Below are positions 1 through 6,550 of a DNA stretch of 25,931 bases, piece by piece. Origin of the DNA: a virus. A program made the translations under genes and the position numbers. Position 1 is the stretch's first letter. The number at the start of each line of letters is the position of its first letter. The notes beneath the pieces were generated by a model, which saw only the letters and a program-made list of their open reading frames with translations, was not told where the DNA came from and ran no database searches. The DNA lies in the IMG/VR virus record IMGVR_UViG_3300009790_000056, positions 1-25,931 of that record; one strand, 5' to 3'.

Positions 1-396
1 CGAGAGTTTTTAAAAGGGTATGGAGATTTCTTAGGAACAAAGAAATGGAAATGGGTTGACGATCTTACTTTACCAATGAGTAACGGACAACGCTGTTTTT
101 TTACACACGGCAGAGCCGCAGATATTTTAAAGGTATCACAAACAATGGGTATGTCATCGGTGCAAGGACATTACCATACCAAGTTATCGATTCAATGGTG
201 GGCAAATCCCGACAATATTTTCTTTGCTATGAATGTAGGATGTTTAATCAATCAAAAAAGTATGGCGTTTAGCTACGCAAAGAATTTTAAAACCAGATTT
301 ATTTTAGGATGTGGTATTATTTTAAACGGAGTTCCTAAACTTTTACCCATGATTCTTAATAAAAAGGGTAAATGGATAGGTGATCTACCAGAATAG
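1..396 (+). CDS. Metallophosphoesterase (calcineurin-like), C-terminal part, cut by the left window edge
   Basis: The frame is open from base 1, so this is the C-terminal 131 residues of a longer gene; the ATG at 76 is internal, not the start. Visible motifs are an HG pair (visible residues 36-37) and GHYH (56-59). A GHxH-type motif is a metal-binding end motif of calcineurin-like phosphoesterases, and the following 'GCL' and 'LPM' segments resemble phage members of that family. The N-terminal GNH(D/E) metal ligands would lie outside the window. Enzymes of this fold hydrolyse phosphomono- or diesters using two metal ions; the substrate cannot be told. It is the only plus-strand gene here and runs into the lysis operon tail-to-tail, overlapping the 58-aa gene by 12 bases. 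It probably marks the edge of an early/replication block. Confidence 0.72.
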   Translation, partial: REFLKGYGDFLGTKKWKWVDDLTLPMSNGQRCFFTHGRAADILKVSQTMGMSSVQGHYHTKLSIQWWANPDNIFFAMNVGCLINQKSMAFSYAKNFKTRFILGCGIILNGVPKLLPMILNKKGKWIGDLPE

Positions 397-561
397 AAGT
401 GAAATTATCCCTACAAAAGCAAATAAAGCCCATAGAGGATGATCTTCAATAAAGAGTATTAAACCCTTCCAAGCCTTACGCACACCATCTCTAAGACGCT
501 CTATCGTGCTCAATCTTGCTCGAAGAAATTCCATTAATGTTTTGTGTTCGTCTTTTTCCAT
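385..561 (-). CDS. Small membrane protein of the lysis block (58 aa), holin/antiholin candidate
   Basis: I place the start at the ATG at 561, giving a 58-residue protein beginning MEKDEHK. The frame stays open to 744, but that upstream extension lies antisense-free inside the holin gene in another frame and reads as unlike any protein, so it is rejected. The protein has a charged, Arg/Lys-rich N-terminal half (residues 1-40) and a hydrophobic C-terminal segment (about 41-58) that runs to the last residue, which suggests a single C-terminal membrane anchor. It overlaps the end of the holin-like gene by 28 bases, so it is probably translated from the same message. Its position after the endolysin and holin suggests a lysis-regulating role, but I do not recognise the family. 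Confidence 0.6.
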   Translation of the reverse strand: MEKDEHKTLMEFLRARLSTIERLRDGVRKAWKGLILFIEDHPLWALFAFVGIISLLFW

Positions 562-920
562 TGTCCTGCTATTTTCTCTCCTGATCTTCCTAAAGTATAT
601 CCTCCAACACCAACCATTACAATATCCAATAAAGAATTTTGTACTGACTCTGGAATATTGGGTGCAGTAAATCCAAACCAATGTGCCACGAGAAGGAATG
701 CAAATATTAACATCATTAATGGACGCCAACTTCTTTGCAACCATGTGCCACCGGCTTCAAGTTGAATGACCCTAGCTGCCGATTCAATTTCTTTCATATC
801 ACCAGTAATTATTTTTTGTTGAATTTGTGCTTTAATTTTTTCTTTTTCAGCTTTGTTAGTAATAACTTTATCTACTGTACTAAAGATTGCTTTTACGGCA
901 GGTGCTAATAAAGGTAACAT
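534..920 (-). CDS. Holin-like protein (128 aa)
   Basis: The first half is helical and charged (Lys/Glu-rich, residues 20-55). It is followed by two hydrophobic segments at about 67-84 and 94-111, and a basic tail. The pattern of an amphipathic N-terminal region, a 'GGTWLQRSWRP' type turn before the first membrane helix and a final 'GYTLGRSGEK' segment matches the three-TM holin family known from gene-transfer-agent and phage release cassettes. A holin makes the inner-membrane lesion that lets the endolysin reach peptidoglycan. The gene lies directly downstream (9 bases) of the SleB-like hydrolase, which supports the lysis assignment. The start has a SD-like GGAG a few bases upstream (minus-strand AGGAGAAATT before ATG). 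Confidence 0.75.
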   Translation of the reverse strand: MLPLLAPAVKAIFSTVDKVITNKAEKEKIKAQIQQKIITGDMKEIESAARVIQLEAGGTWLQRSWRPLMMLIFAFLLVAHWFGFTAPNIPESVQNSLLDIVMVGVGGYTLGRSGEKIAGQWKKTNTKH

Positions 921-928
921 AATTTCTC

Positions 929-1330
929 CTATGTAACTGTGTTATAAAATAAATGATCGCCTATCTCAACACACGGCGTTTCACCTTCTGCCCATTTAGG
1001 ACTAACTGTTGTTGTATGGTAATGCGTTGAACCTTCAGTAGGATCGGGAAGTTTGTTATGTAATACTAGATAACATATACCTACCATGCGTAAATACATA
1101 GGATCAGTTTCCGGCAGTTGTTCTATTTGTTCTCGATTAGGATCATCTTCATTCCAACATGAGAACTGCCATTCTTTTAAACATACTGCTTTAATGCTAT
1201 CTCCATACCACGATTTAGCTTTGTATCTATTGTTAATAGTCCAAGCTACAGCTATTTGTCCTTCTACGGATTGATTCCTACTTTCTCCCCATAAAGTTCT
1301 TGCCATTATATCTAGTGAATTAACCATCAT
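929..1330 (-). CDS. Endolysin: SleB-type cell wall hydrolase (133 aa)
   Basis: The sequence near the N-terminus, ARTLWGESRN with Glu16, followed by EGQIAVAWTINNR, is the signature of the SleB/CwlJ cell-wall hydrolase family, in which the Glu of GE(A/S)R is the expected catalytic residue. A later segment with EWQFSCW and a histidine-bearing THYH stretch also fit that fold. These enzymes cleave peptidoglycan glycan strands. There is no obvious signal peptide or membrane anchor, so release would depend on a holin, and a holin-like gene follows 9 bases downstream. At 133 residues it is a bare catalytic domain. Two adjacent ATG codons open the frame; the start overlaps the end of the 156-aa gene by 4 bases, indicating coupled translation. 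Confidence 0.85.
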   Translation of the reverse strand: MMVNSLDIMARTLWGESRNQSVEGQIAVAWTINNRYKAKSWYGDSIKAVCLKEWQFSCWNEDDPNREQIEQLPETDPMYLRMVGICYLVLHNKLPDPTEGSTHYHTTTVSPKWAEGETPCVEIGDHLFYNTVT

Positions 1331-1797
1331 TTCATTAACTTAAATAAAAATTGAAAATAATAAAACCCTATTATTGTTGTTCCTATACATACTACTGTAA
1401 TGACTATTAAATTTCTAGTCCTTTTTTTAGCTTCTTCTATTGCGGCAATCTGTGCTTTTCTTTCTTTTCTAGCACTTGCTATTTCTGCTTGTAGTCTTTC
1501 CCATTGACCCGGACTGCCATAAAGCAAAAAGATTTCTCTCATTTCATCTCTCATTCGCTTGACTTCTTCTTTGCGAAGATGAGCTTCTATTGCTGATTGC
1601 TCAGTTACCGATAACTTCCCAAATACTTTTCCTACTAATGACCCTCGTTTAGACGCAAAGTTTTCTATGTTAGCTTCAGCGTTTGCCCAGTTAAGGATCG
1701 GGGAAGCCAGTTGAGAAAAATCTTTACCGATTTTTATAGCTTGAGTAATCGTACTATGGGCAGTCTTGATCGCGGCGAATGCACTTAATGGGTCCAT
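1327..1797 (-). CDS. Coiled-coil protein with C-terminal membrane anchor (156 aa), lysis block
   Basis: Residues 65-128 are rich in Glu, Lys, Arg and Ala with helical spacing typical of a coiled coil. A single hydrophobic segment occupies about 129-152, ending in LMK. There is no signal peptide or lipobox. A C-terminal anchor with a long helical cytoplasmic or periplasmic part could suit a spanin-like or holin-regulating protein, but the topology (anchor at the C-terminus) is not that of a classical i-spanin. The gene begins with a TAATG overlap with the 53-aa gene and overlaps the endolysin start by 4 bases, so it is locked into the lysis operon. I do not recognise a named family. Confidence 0.65.
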   Translation of the reverse strand: MDPLSAFAAIKTAHSTITQAIKIGKDFSQLASPILNWANAEANIENFASKRGSLVGKVFGKLSVTEQSAIEAHLRKEEVKRMRDEMREIFLLYGSPGQWERLQAEIASARKERKAQIAAIEEAKKRTRNLIVITVVCIGTTIIGFYYFQFLFKLMK

Positions 1798-1958
1798 TAA
1801 TGTACCCTTGTATAAGCATCTGTAACTGAATCTTGTGAAAGAACATCTACAAATTCTTTAGCATCATCTAAATCATCGAAATGTTCGGCAGTAATAATAA
1901 CTGTATATCTTTTGTTTTTAGCTTTTAAGACTTTATATGTAACACGAATTTCATCCAT
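1797..1958 (-). CDS. Small acidic hypothetical protein (53 aa)
   Basis: This short gene reads MDEIRVTYKVLK... and ends TRVH. It fills the only apparent gap between the two membrane-anchored proteins. Both ends are one-base TAATG overlaps: its ATG shares its A with the TAA of the gene upstream, and its TAA shares its last A with the ATG of the gene downstream. That arrangement is repeated at many junctions in this window and is the best evidence that the frame is real. The protein looks like a small alpha/beta fold: a beta-rich start (VTYKVLKAKNKRYTVIIT) then an acidic helical stretch with FDDLDDAKEF. No membrane segment, no recognised family. Confidence 0.7.
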   Translation of the reverse strand: MDEIRVTYKVLKAKNKRYTVIITAEHFDDLDDAKEFVDVLSQDSVTDAYTRVH

Positions 1959-2152
1959 TATAATCCTTTCATTATTACAGTAAATACTAAAGCAATAACA
2001 GAGGCAGTAGATGCCATGATTAACATCTCTAATCTTTTTATTCTACCTTCAAGTTTTTCTAATTGCATCTTGGTCATATCTCTGTACACCGAACACTCTC
2101 GTTCATGAGCTTCTAATTCCATAGCTACGTCCTGAAGTGTTCTTGTGTCCAT
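1958..2152 (-). CDS. Coiled-coil plus TM protein (64 aa), XhlA-like
   Basis: Residues 10-42 form a charged helical stretch with leucines at heptad-like spacing, and residues about 44-62 are hydrophobic, followed by a short polar end. An N-terminal coiled coil with one C-terminal membrane helix is the architecture of haemolysin XhlA-type small lysis-associated proteins, though I cannot confirm homology. I chose the ATG at 2152; an in-frame TTG at 2170 would add six residues (LKLKIK) and neither has a strong ribosome-binding site, so the start is uncertain. The stop is a TAATG junction with the 53-aa gene. The position at the head of the lysis block fits a membrane role in lysis. Confidence 0.6.
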   Translation of the reverse strand: MDTRTLQDVAMELEAHERECSVYRDMTKMQLEKLEGRIKRLEMLIMASTASVIALVFTVIMKGL

Positions 2153-2172
2153 TTTAATTTTTAGCTTCAATG

Positions 2173-2469
2173 TTATTTAGGTTTATCAGGCATAGTTACA
2201 GCTTTAGCTTTATCAACTGTATCAACGCCTTTAGTTATATCTCTTAATTTTTGTCTATAAGTTTTCCATTCTGAAGACATTGTTACATCTGACATACCCA
2301 TCCAATCACATTCAGCTAAAAGATGAGTTCTTTCTGTACGAATAAAACGCATAAGACGATCTAATTCACCTTTAGCCCATTCTGTATCTCTAGCTTCTAG
2401 GTCTTTGATTTCGTCAGCAGTTAATTCTACTTCCTTACCATTAACCATTTTCATTTTATAGATAGACAT
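2173..2469 (-). CDS. Tail assembly chaperone-like protein 1 (98 aa)
   Basis: The C-terminal half has an RTERTHLLAECDW segment followed by W-x-x-YRQKLRDIT, matching the phage tail assembly chaperone (APC) signature in which a DW pair is followed by YRQxLRDI. Such proteins usually sit next to tail fibre genes and assist fibre folding or assembly. The N-terminal 45 residues carry a Met/Lys-rich segment and an acidic stretch (LTADEIKDLEARD). It is a diverged duplicate of the next upstream gene (2484-2696): the YRQ-LRDIT-GV-T core is shared. The start is well supported by a near-perfect Shine-Dalgarno (minus-strand AAGGAGG five bases before ATG). Confidence 0.7.
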   Translation of the reverse strand: MSIYKMKMVNGKEVELTADEIKDLEARDTEWAKGELDRLMRFIRTERTHLLAECDWMGMSDVTMSSEWKTYRQKLRDITKGVDTVDKAKAVTMPDKPK

Positions 2470-2483
2470 ATTTACCTCCTTCC

Positions 2484-2696
2484 TTAATCCCTAGTTGGAA
2501 ATTTCATATTATCACAATCATCTAAAGTTTTAACACCTTCTGTTATATCTCTTAATGCTTGTCTATATTTTTTTAACGAAGCAGAAACTGTTTGTCCAGA
2601 TTCTAATGCTTTTATAACTTCCCAATCTGTGGATTGTAATAAAAGATTTCTTTCCATTCTTCTTGCGTTAAGTGCATCTTCTAATTTTCTTGTCAT
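2484..2696 (-). CDS. Tail assembly chaperone-like protein 2 (70 aa)
   Basis: The protein contains RNLLLQSTDWEV followed by a helical region and KKYRQALRDITEGVKTLDD, the core of the phage tail assembly chaperone family. It lacks the extra N-terminal 40 residues of its neighbour at 2173-2469. The two are tandem paralogues with 14 bases between them. The start codon directly abuts the stop of the 206-aa tail-tip protein. As a small soluble protein beside fibre genes it probably helps fold or trimerise one of the fibres, but which fibre cannot be read from the sequence. Confidence 0.7.
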   Translation of the reverse strand: MTRKLEDALNARRMERNLLLQSTDWEVIKALESGQTVSASLKKYRQALRDITEGVKTLDDCDNMKFPTRD

Positions 2697-3317
2697 CTAT
2701 GTGTCCTTTAATGCTGTTATAGTTAAAGTAGGTGCTACATATGTTGATCCATTTCCAGAACCACTTGCACTTGTTCCATCCCAATAAACTTGTTTGTGCA
2801 TATTGGCGTGATTACCACTTCCTCCCGAACCATCAGTATATTCTCTAGCCGTTATTTTTAAAGTTTTATTAGAAGACCACGATGCTACATTTGCGTTTGC
2901 TGTGTCAGCACTTCCACCAATAGTAATTATATATCTTAAATCTACGGGGTAAATAAGATATGCTCCATATAAAGTTTTTCTAAATTTAGTTGCTTCATCG
3001 GAGTCAACATAAAATCTAAAATGACCTAGAGGATAATCACCATCTCTAACAAACCAAGTGTGTAAATTATACACAACTTTTGTTGTTCCACTTGGAGGAT
3101 TGTATGTAAAAGATGAACCCGTAACATCTGCATAACTACCCGTTAATGCTTGTAATGCTGTAACATTTGGCATTGTATATGTACCACTAGGAACTGTAAC
3201 AGAACGACCATCACATACTCCTTGTATTTGTTCTATAATATTACTACCTGTACTTATTGCCGCAGGCAATGCAGTTACAGCACTTATTGTATTATTGTTT
3301 GCTCTAATTATTGCCAT
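2697..3317 (-). CDS. Tail-tip / adhesin-like structural protein (206 aa)
   Basis: The protein starts MAIIRANNNTISAVTALPAAI and is rich in Thr, Ser, Gly, Asn and Ala, with beta-type alternation and no membrane segment. A central part with WFVRDGDYPLGHFRFYVDSDE and a Gly/Ser-rich C-terminal third (DGSGGSGNHANMHKQVYWDG) look like a beta-sandwich tip domain of a receptor-binding protein. The opening motif is one I associate with short marine phage tail proteins annotated only as structural; homology is not tested here. It begins with a TAATG overlap with the 348-aa adhesin gene, so it is part of the fibre cluster. Function in host recognition is inferred from context and composition. Confidence 0.55.
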   Translation of the reverse strand: MAIIRANNNTISAVTALPAAISTGSNIIEQIQGVCDGRSVTVPSGTYTMPNVTALQALTGSYADVTGSSFTYNPPSGTTKVVYNLHTWFVRDGDYPLGHFRFYVDSDEATKFRKTLYGAYLIYPVDLRYIITIGGSADTANANVASWSSNKTLKITAREYTDGSGGSGNHANMHKQVYWDGTSASGSGNGSTYVAPTLTITALKDT

Positions 3318-4363
3318 TATAACACCCCATATAATTTAAAAGTTCCCGTTATAGTAGTAGAAGGAAACCATATTTCAAATCTATTCATAGCACCACCATT
3401 AGATGATGTGTGCTGACTATCTAAATAATAAATATTGGCATTAGCATTATGTTGAAAACATTTAACACGATATTTTTTTACCCCACCTGTAGGTTCAGCG
3501 TGTGCAAAATTATATAAATCCCATTGTGCAAAATAAGGTTTACCATCTCCAGAGTTCCAACTACCTATATAAAAATAATTTGATGTAGAATCACCATAAA
3601 AATTACCGCTGTTTGAACCTAAAGTTGTATAATAATAAGCATTTTTACCCGTAAAACTATGCGTATTCCCATTATCACTTGATTCTCTATAACTTAAATA
3701 TGAATTATTTGCCGCCGCATAAAAAGCATTACCCGTTATCATAAAATGTCTATATGTGTTTGTCATTAAACTGCTGTCAAATACTACACTTGATGCTCCA
3801 CTTGCAGTAGTTGTGTTTAATAATTTATAATAACCAGAGGGTGCATCAACAAAACTTAAATTACCTGAACCATCTGATTGTAACATTTTATTCGCAGCTG
3901 GTGCTGTGCTTGGTAAGGTTAATGTATATGATTGAGCTGCACTATGAGGTGGACCTTTTACCTTTACACCGTGACTATTGTTTTCACAATTTAATTGTAT
4001 AGATCCAGACGCACCACCACCACCTTTTGATATAAGTGTAGGTGCAGTAGATAGCTTATCATTAGTTACAGTATTATCACTAGGTGTTCCTATATTAAGA
4101 ACATCACCTAATATCAAAATATAATTTATTACATCACCCGTAACTAAATTTGACGCAAAGGTAATTGTATGATTTGATATAGTAAAAGATGTTCCCGGAT
4201 TTTGAATTATGCCATTTAAACTTACAAGCATATGATTTGCACTCGCAGGACTATAATTTGCAGAGTCTTTTTGCATAGTATATGCCGCTTGACCATTAAC
4301 AACAGATATATTGTCTAGCTTTACAAAGTTTCCTGATATAGGTTGTTTTCCAATATATGGCAT
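3317..4363 (-). CDS. Tail fibre / adhesin-like protein (348 aa)
   Basis: Residues 1-100 form an attachment-like domain starting MPYIGKQPISG, with a short-fibre pattern (SLNGIIQNPGTSF, then DNTVTNDKLS). The middle, about 110-170, has a linker resembling tail-fibre shaft-type text ending in NKMLQSDGSGNLSFV. The last 170 residues are Ser/Asn/Tyr-rich and beta-like, ending IWFPSTTITGTFKLYGVL, a terminal pattern shared with the 221-aa neighbour (GTVTVYGVVK). The N-terminal domain is paralogous to that of the 5351-6205 protein: both start P-Y-I-G-x-Q-P and both contain an N-x-x-x-Q-x-P loop. It likely docks on the tail and presents a receptor-binding C-terminus. It is coupled to both neighbours by TAATG overlaps. 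Confidence 0.62.
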   Translation of the reverse strand: MPYIGKQPISGNFVKLDNISVVNGQAAYTMQKDSANYSPASANHMLVSLNGIIQNPGTSFTISNHTITFASNLVTGDVINYILILGDVLNIGTPSDNTVTNDKLSTAPTLISKGGGGASGSIQLNCENNSHGVKVKGPPHSAAQSYTLTLPSTAPAANKMLQSDGSGNLSFVDAPSGYYKLLNTTTASGASSVVFDSSLMTNTYRHFMITGNAFYAAANNSYLSYRESSDNGNTHSFTGKNAYYYTTLGSNSGNFYGDSTSNYFYIGSWNSGDGKPYFAQWDLYNFAHAEPTGGVKKYRVKCFQHNANANIYYLDSQHTSSNGGAMNRFEIWFPSTTITGTFKLYGVL

Positions 4364-5028
4364 TACTTAACTACTCCATAAACAGTTACTGTTCCGTGTG
4401 ATTCAAATTTTGTTGTTGTATGGTTTAGTGAACCACCACTACCACCACCACTTACACCTAACATAAATGAAATAGTATCGTAAGATGTGTTTGCAGTAGC
4501 AATATTCACACTATGATGAAAATAATTGGCATTACCACTTCCGTGCATAATTGTAGTACCATAAACTGTCATTGGATCTGTGCTAACTTGTGGATTTAAA
4601 ACATCACAAACCCCATTAACATAAGCATCTTCGTTAGTGTCCATATTTTGACAAAGTGTTCCAATATCGTAACCATCTCCATAAACAACACCATTTGTGC
4701 TTGAATCTGCTTGCATATAATTTGAAGTGTGTTTTATAGTTGTTGAACCAGTTGTGCCAACACTACCGCCACTTCCAAATCTAAATAATAATCCACCATT
4801 ACCCGCATTTGCTGTACTCGCTTTTTCTCTTATGTTGTAATAAATTCTGTAATTTGTATAAGTAGAACTAAAAACACTTGCAAAAACAAATCCCTCTGTT
4901 GCATCTGAACCACTTGCTATTGTTGTTGATGCTAATTTAACTAGTCCTCCTGCACCACTTACTGTACCCGTAAAAGCATAAGTATCGGCTAGGTTCATTG
5001 ATTCAGCTTGTATTTTACTTAATGGCAT
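4363..5028 (-). CDS. Tail-tip / adhesin-like structural protein (221 aa)
   Basis: The N-terminus MPLSKIQAESMNLADTYAF, then TGTVSGAGGL, is a short docking-type motif seen at the start of many marine phage tail proteins. The rest (residues 35-221) is a beta-rich, Gly/Ser/Thr/Asn-rich domain with a glycine cluster (SGGGSGGS) near the end and a C-terminus ESHGTVTVYGVVK. No membrane segment. It sits between the chaperone-like 105-aa gene and the 348-aa adhesin gene. I infer a receptor-binding tip or head-fibre role. Its closing motif resembles that of the 348-aa protein, suggesting a related C-terminal fold. Confidence 0.58.
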   Translation of the reverse strand: MPLSKIQAESMNLADTYAFTGTVSGAGGLVKLASTTIASGSDATEGFVFASVFSSTYTNYRIYYNIREKASTANAGNGGLLFRFGSGGSVGTTGSTTIKHTSNYMQADSSTNGVVYGDGYDIGTLCQNMDTNEDAYVNGVCDVLNPQVSTDPMTVYGTTIMHGSGNANYFHHSVNIATANTSYDTISFMLGVSGGGSGGSLNHTTTKFESHGTVTVYGVVK

Positions 5029-5031
5029 AAT

Positions 5032-5349
5032 CTATTCCTTTGGGTATTTTTTCTTAATTGCAGTAACATTTTCTTGCCACTTAGTTAATCCATTTTCTGT
5101 TATATATTCAAGCTGTTGTTCAACAGTTCCATACTCAGCTTTTCTATTATCTATTACTTTTGCATTTTTTTCTAATTTATCTGCATCAGATTCTTTAGCT
5201 TTAAGTTGGCTATCTGTTGGTTTAGCTTTATCTTTTATATTCCATTCAGCAATATATGCACCTTTACCATCATCTTGCAAAGTTACTTCTGCCATAAAAT
5301 CTACAGTTCTTCCCATATATGCTTCTATTTTTTTATCAAGACTTGCCAT
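5032..5349 (-). CDS. Small charged protein in the tail fibre cluster (105 aa), possible fibre assembly factor
   Basis: The protein starts MASLDKKIEAYMGRTVDFMAEV, has a Lys/Asp-rich middle (residues 35-70) and ends with a segment AEYGTVEQQLEYITENGL followed by WQENVTAIKKKYPK. The R-K-A-E-Y-x-x-x-x-x-Q-L pattern near the end is similar to small phage proteins (XkdW-like or tail fibre assembly type) that lie next to fibre genes. It is hydrophilic with no membrane segment, so it is more likely soluble than an adhesin. The start has a good SD (minus-strand AGGAG, eight bases upstream), which overlaps the end of the preceding fibre gene. Confidence 0.55.
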   Translation of the reverse strand: MASLDKKIEAYMGRTVDFMAEVTLQDDGKGAYIAEWNIKDKAKPTDSQLKAKESDADKLEKNAKVIDNRKAEYGTVEQQLEYITENGLTKWQENVTAIKKKYPKE

Positions 5350-5350
5350 T

Positions 5351-6205
5351 CTACACTCCTAATTTAAATGCACCAAAATAACTTCCACTTGTACCTGCCG
5401 ACGCAACGGGTGTTCCACTTGAAAATGATGGATATGTGTATAACTCTATATAATCACTAGACCCATTCATTTCAAAAATACCACCTGCATAGGAATTACC
5501 AGCATCTCCATTATTGGTTCTATGGTCAGTATAACCTGCATACATATGAGTAGTGCTAGTGCTACTTGTTCCATTTTTCCAAATTCTAGTTAATAACCAT
5601 TGCAAGTTTGCTTGACCAGTTGCATACATATTAACATTACCAAAGACATAATATTTACCTGCAGTTGTAGGTGTAAATCTAAAATTAGTTGAGTTATCAT
5701 AATTTCCTGCAGTATCAAATAGTTCTGTATTACATTGAACTTTAGTTTGTGCGTTATTTGTTACAGCTGTATCAGAACTTAAATATGCTAAAAACATTGG
5801 TGCATTAGGTGTTGTAGAAATACTTGCAAAACTATTATCACCTCTTAAAAATGTACTACTACTTTTTGTTCCTGATGCTGATAATTTTGCTAAAGATATT
5901 GATCCATCTGCTAACTGACTTGTACCTACACTACCACTTGGAGGATTAACTGTACCTACTGCTTTTCCTAAATATACACAATACATATCATCTGACCCTG
6001 CTGTTGCTTCAGTTAATGTTAAACTTGTGCCAGATGCAGAATAAGCATAGGTAGGTTCTTGTCTTACATTGTTAATAAATAAAGCTATATCGTTAGCACT
6101 TGTTACTGATTGTGATAGTGTATAGCTTGCTGTAGCACTAACAGAAAAATCTTGCTTCACTAACGAATGAAACGATGTAGCTGGTTGTTGTCCTATATAT
6201 GGAAT
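5351..6205 (-). CDS. Tail fibre / adhesin-like protein, probable ATT start (284 aa)
   Basis: The frame reads I-P-Y-I-G-Q-Q-P-A-T-S before the first conventional start (a GTG at 6160, Val16). That opening matches MPYIGKQP of the 348-aa paralogue, so the true start is most likely the ATT at 6203-6205, preceded by an AGGAG at minus-strand 6216-6212 with six bases between. Residues about 16-110 form a docking domain (FINNVRQEP, then GTSQLADGSISLAKLS). Residues about 130-284 are a beta-rich Gly/Ser/Asn-rich domain resembling a C1q- or trimeric tip-type head, ending SYFGAFKLGV. It likely contributes to host adsorption. A sequencing or assembly error changing ATG to ATT is an alternative explanation. 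Confidence 0.6.
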   Translation of the reverse strand: MPYIGQQPATSFHSLVKQDFSVSATASYTLSQSVTSANDIALFINNVRQEPTYAYSASGTSLTLTEATAGSDDMYCVYLGKAVGTVNPPSGSVGTSQLADGSISLAKLSASGTKSSSTFLRGDNSFASISTTPNAPMFLAYLSSDTAVTNNAQTKVQCNTELFDTAGNYDNSTNFRFTPTTAGKYYVFGNVNMYATGQANLQWLLTRIWKNGTSSTSTTHMYAGYTDHRTNNGDAGNSYAGGIFEMNGSSDYIELYTYPSFSSGTPVASAGTSGSYFGAFKLGV

Positions 6206-6214
6206 AATATTCTC

Positions 6215-6541
6215 CTATGTACTAATTGCATCTACTACACTAACCCAAACATCTACAGAACTAGCTGTATCTGAAATAACTTTTAGTGCATCGCCTGATT
6301 GTACCACAAACTTTGCACCTCCGTCTAATACTTGTAATGCTGATCCTGCTGGTATACTAACATCTTTAACTAAACTAATATCGTTTGATCCATCATTAAT
6401 ATAACAATGAACTGTTATCGCATTAGCATTGACATTTGCCAAACTAATACCAACAACAGTATCATAACTATTTGCAGTAAATATGGTAACAGCTGAAGTG
6501 CCTACCGCATTACTACTAAATCTCCTAAAATTTTGTGCCAT
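6215..6541 (-). CDS. Conserved small tail-associated protein (108 aa)
   Basis: The protein begins MAQNFRRFSSNAVGTSAVTIFTAN and has a compact beta-rich fold: VVGISLANVNANAITVHCYIND, then a loop LVKDVSIPAGSALQVLDGG, then QSGDALKVISDTAS and a closing VDVWVSVVD. That order of motifs (VGIS-AN, IPAGS-LQVLDGGAK, QSGD-LKV-SDT) is a recurring small structural protein of marine phages in tail fibre clusters. I infer that it is a fibre-associated or adaptor protein; no enzymatic motif is visible. It sits between the T7-type fibre and the ATT-start adhesin, and its TAG stop overlaps the ribosome-binding site of the next gene. Confidence 0.6.
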   Translation of the reverse strand: MAQNFRRFSSNAVGTSAVTIFTANSYDTVVGISLANVNANAITVHCYINDGSNDISLVKDVSIPAGSALQVLDGGAKFVVQSGDALKVISDTASSVDVWVSVVDAIST

Positions 6542-6550
6542 ATTTCTCCT

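Noticed and set aside
385-744. 119-aa minus-strand frame containing the 58-aa protein
   Set aside because: The part upstream of 561 runs inside the holin-like gene and reads as unlike a protein (Cys/Trp/Arg-rich with no pattern). The ATG at 561 gives a plausible single-anchor membrane protein.
6158-6160. GTG as start of the 284-aa tail fibre
   Set aside because: The reading frame continues upstream with P-Y-I-G-Q-Q-P, homologous to the start of the 348-aa paralogue, and the AGGAG site is placed for the ATT at 6205, not for the GTG.
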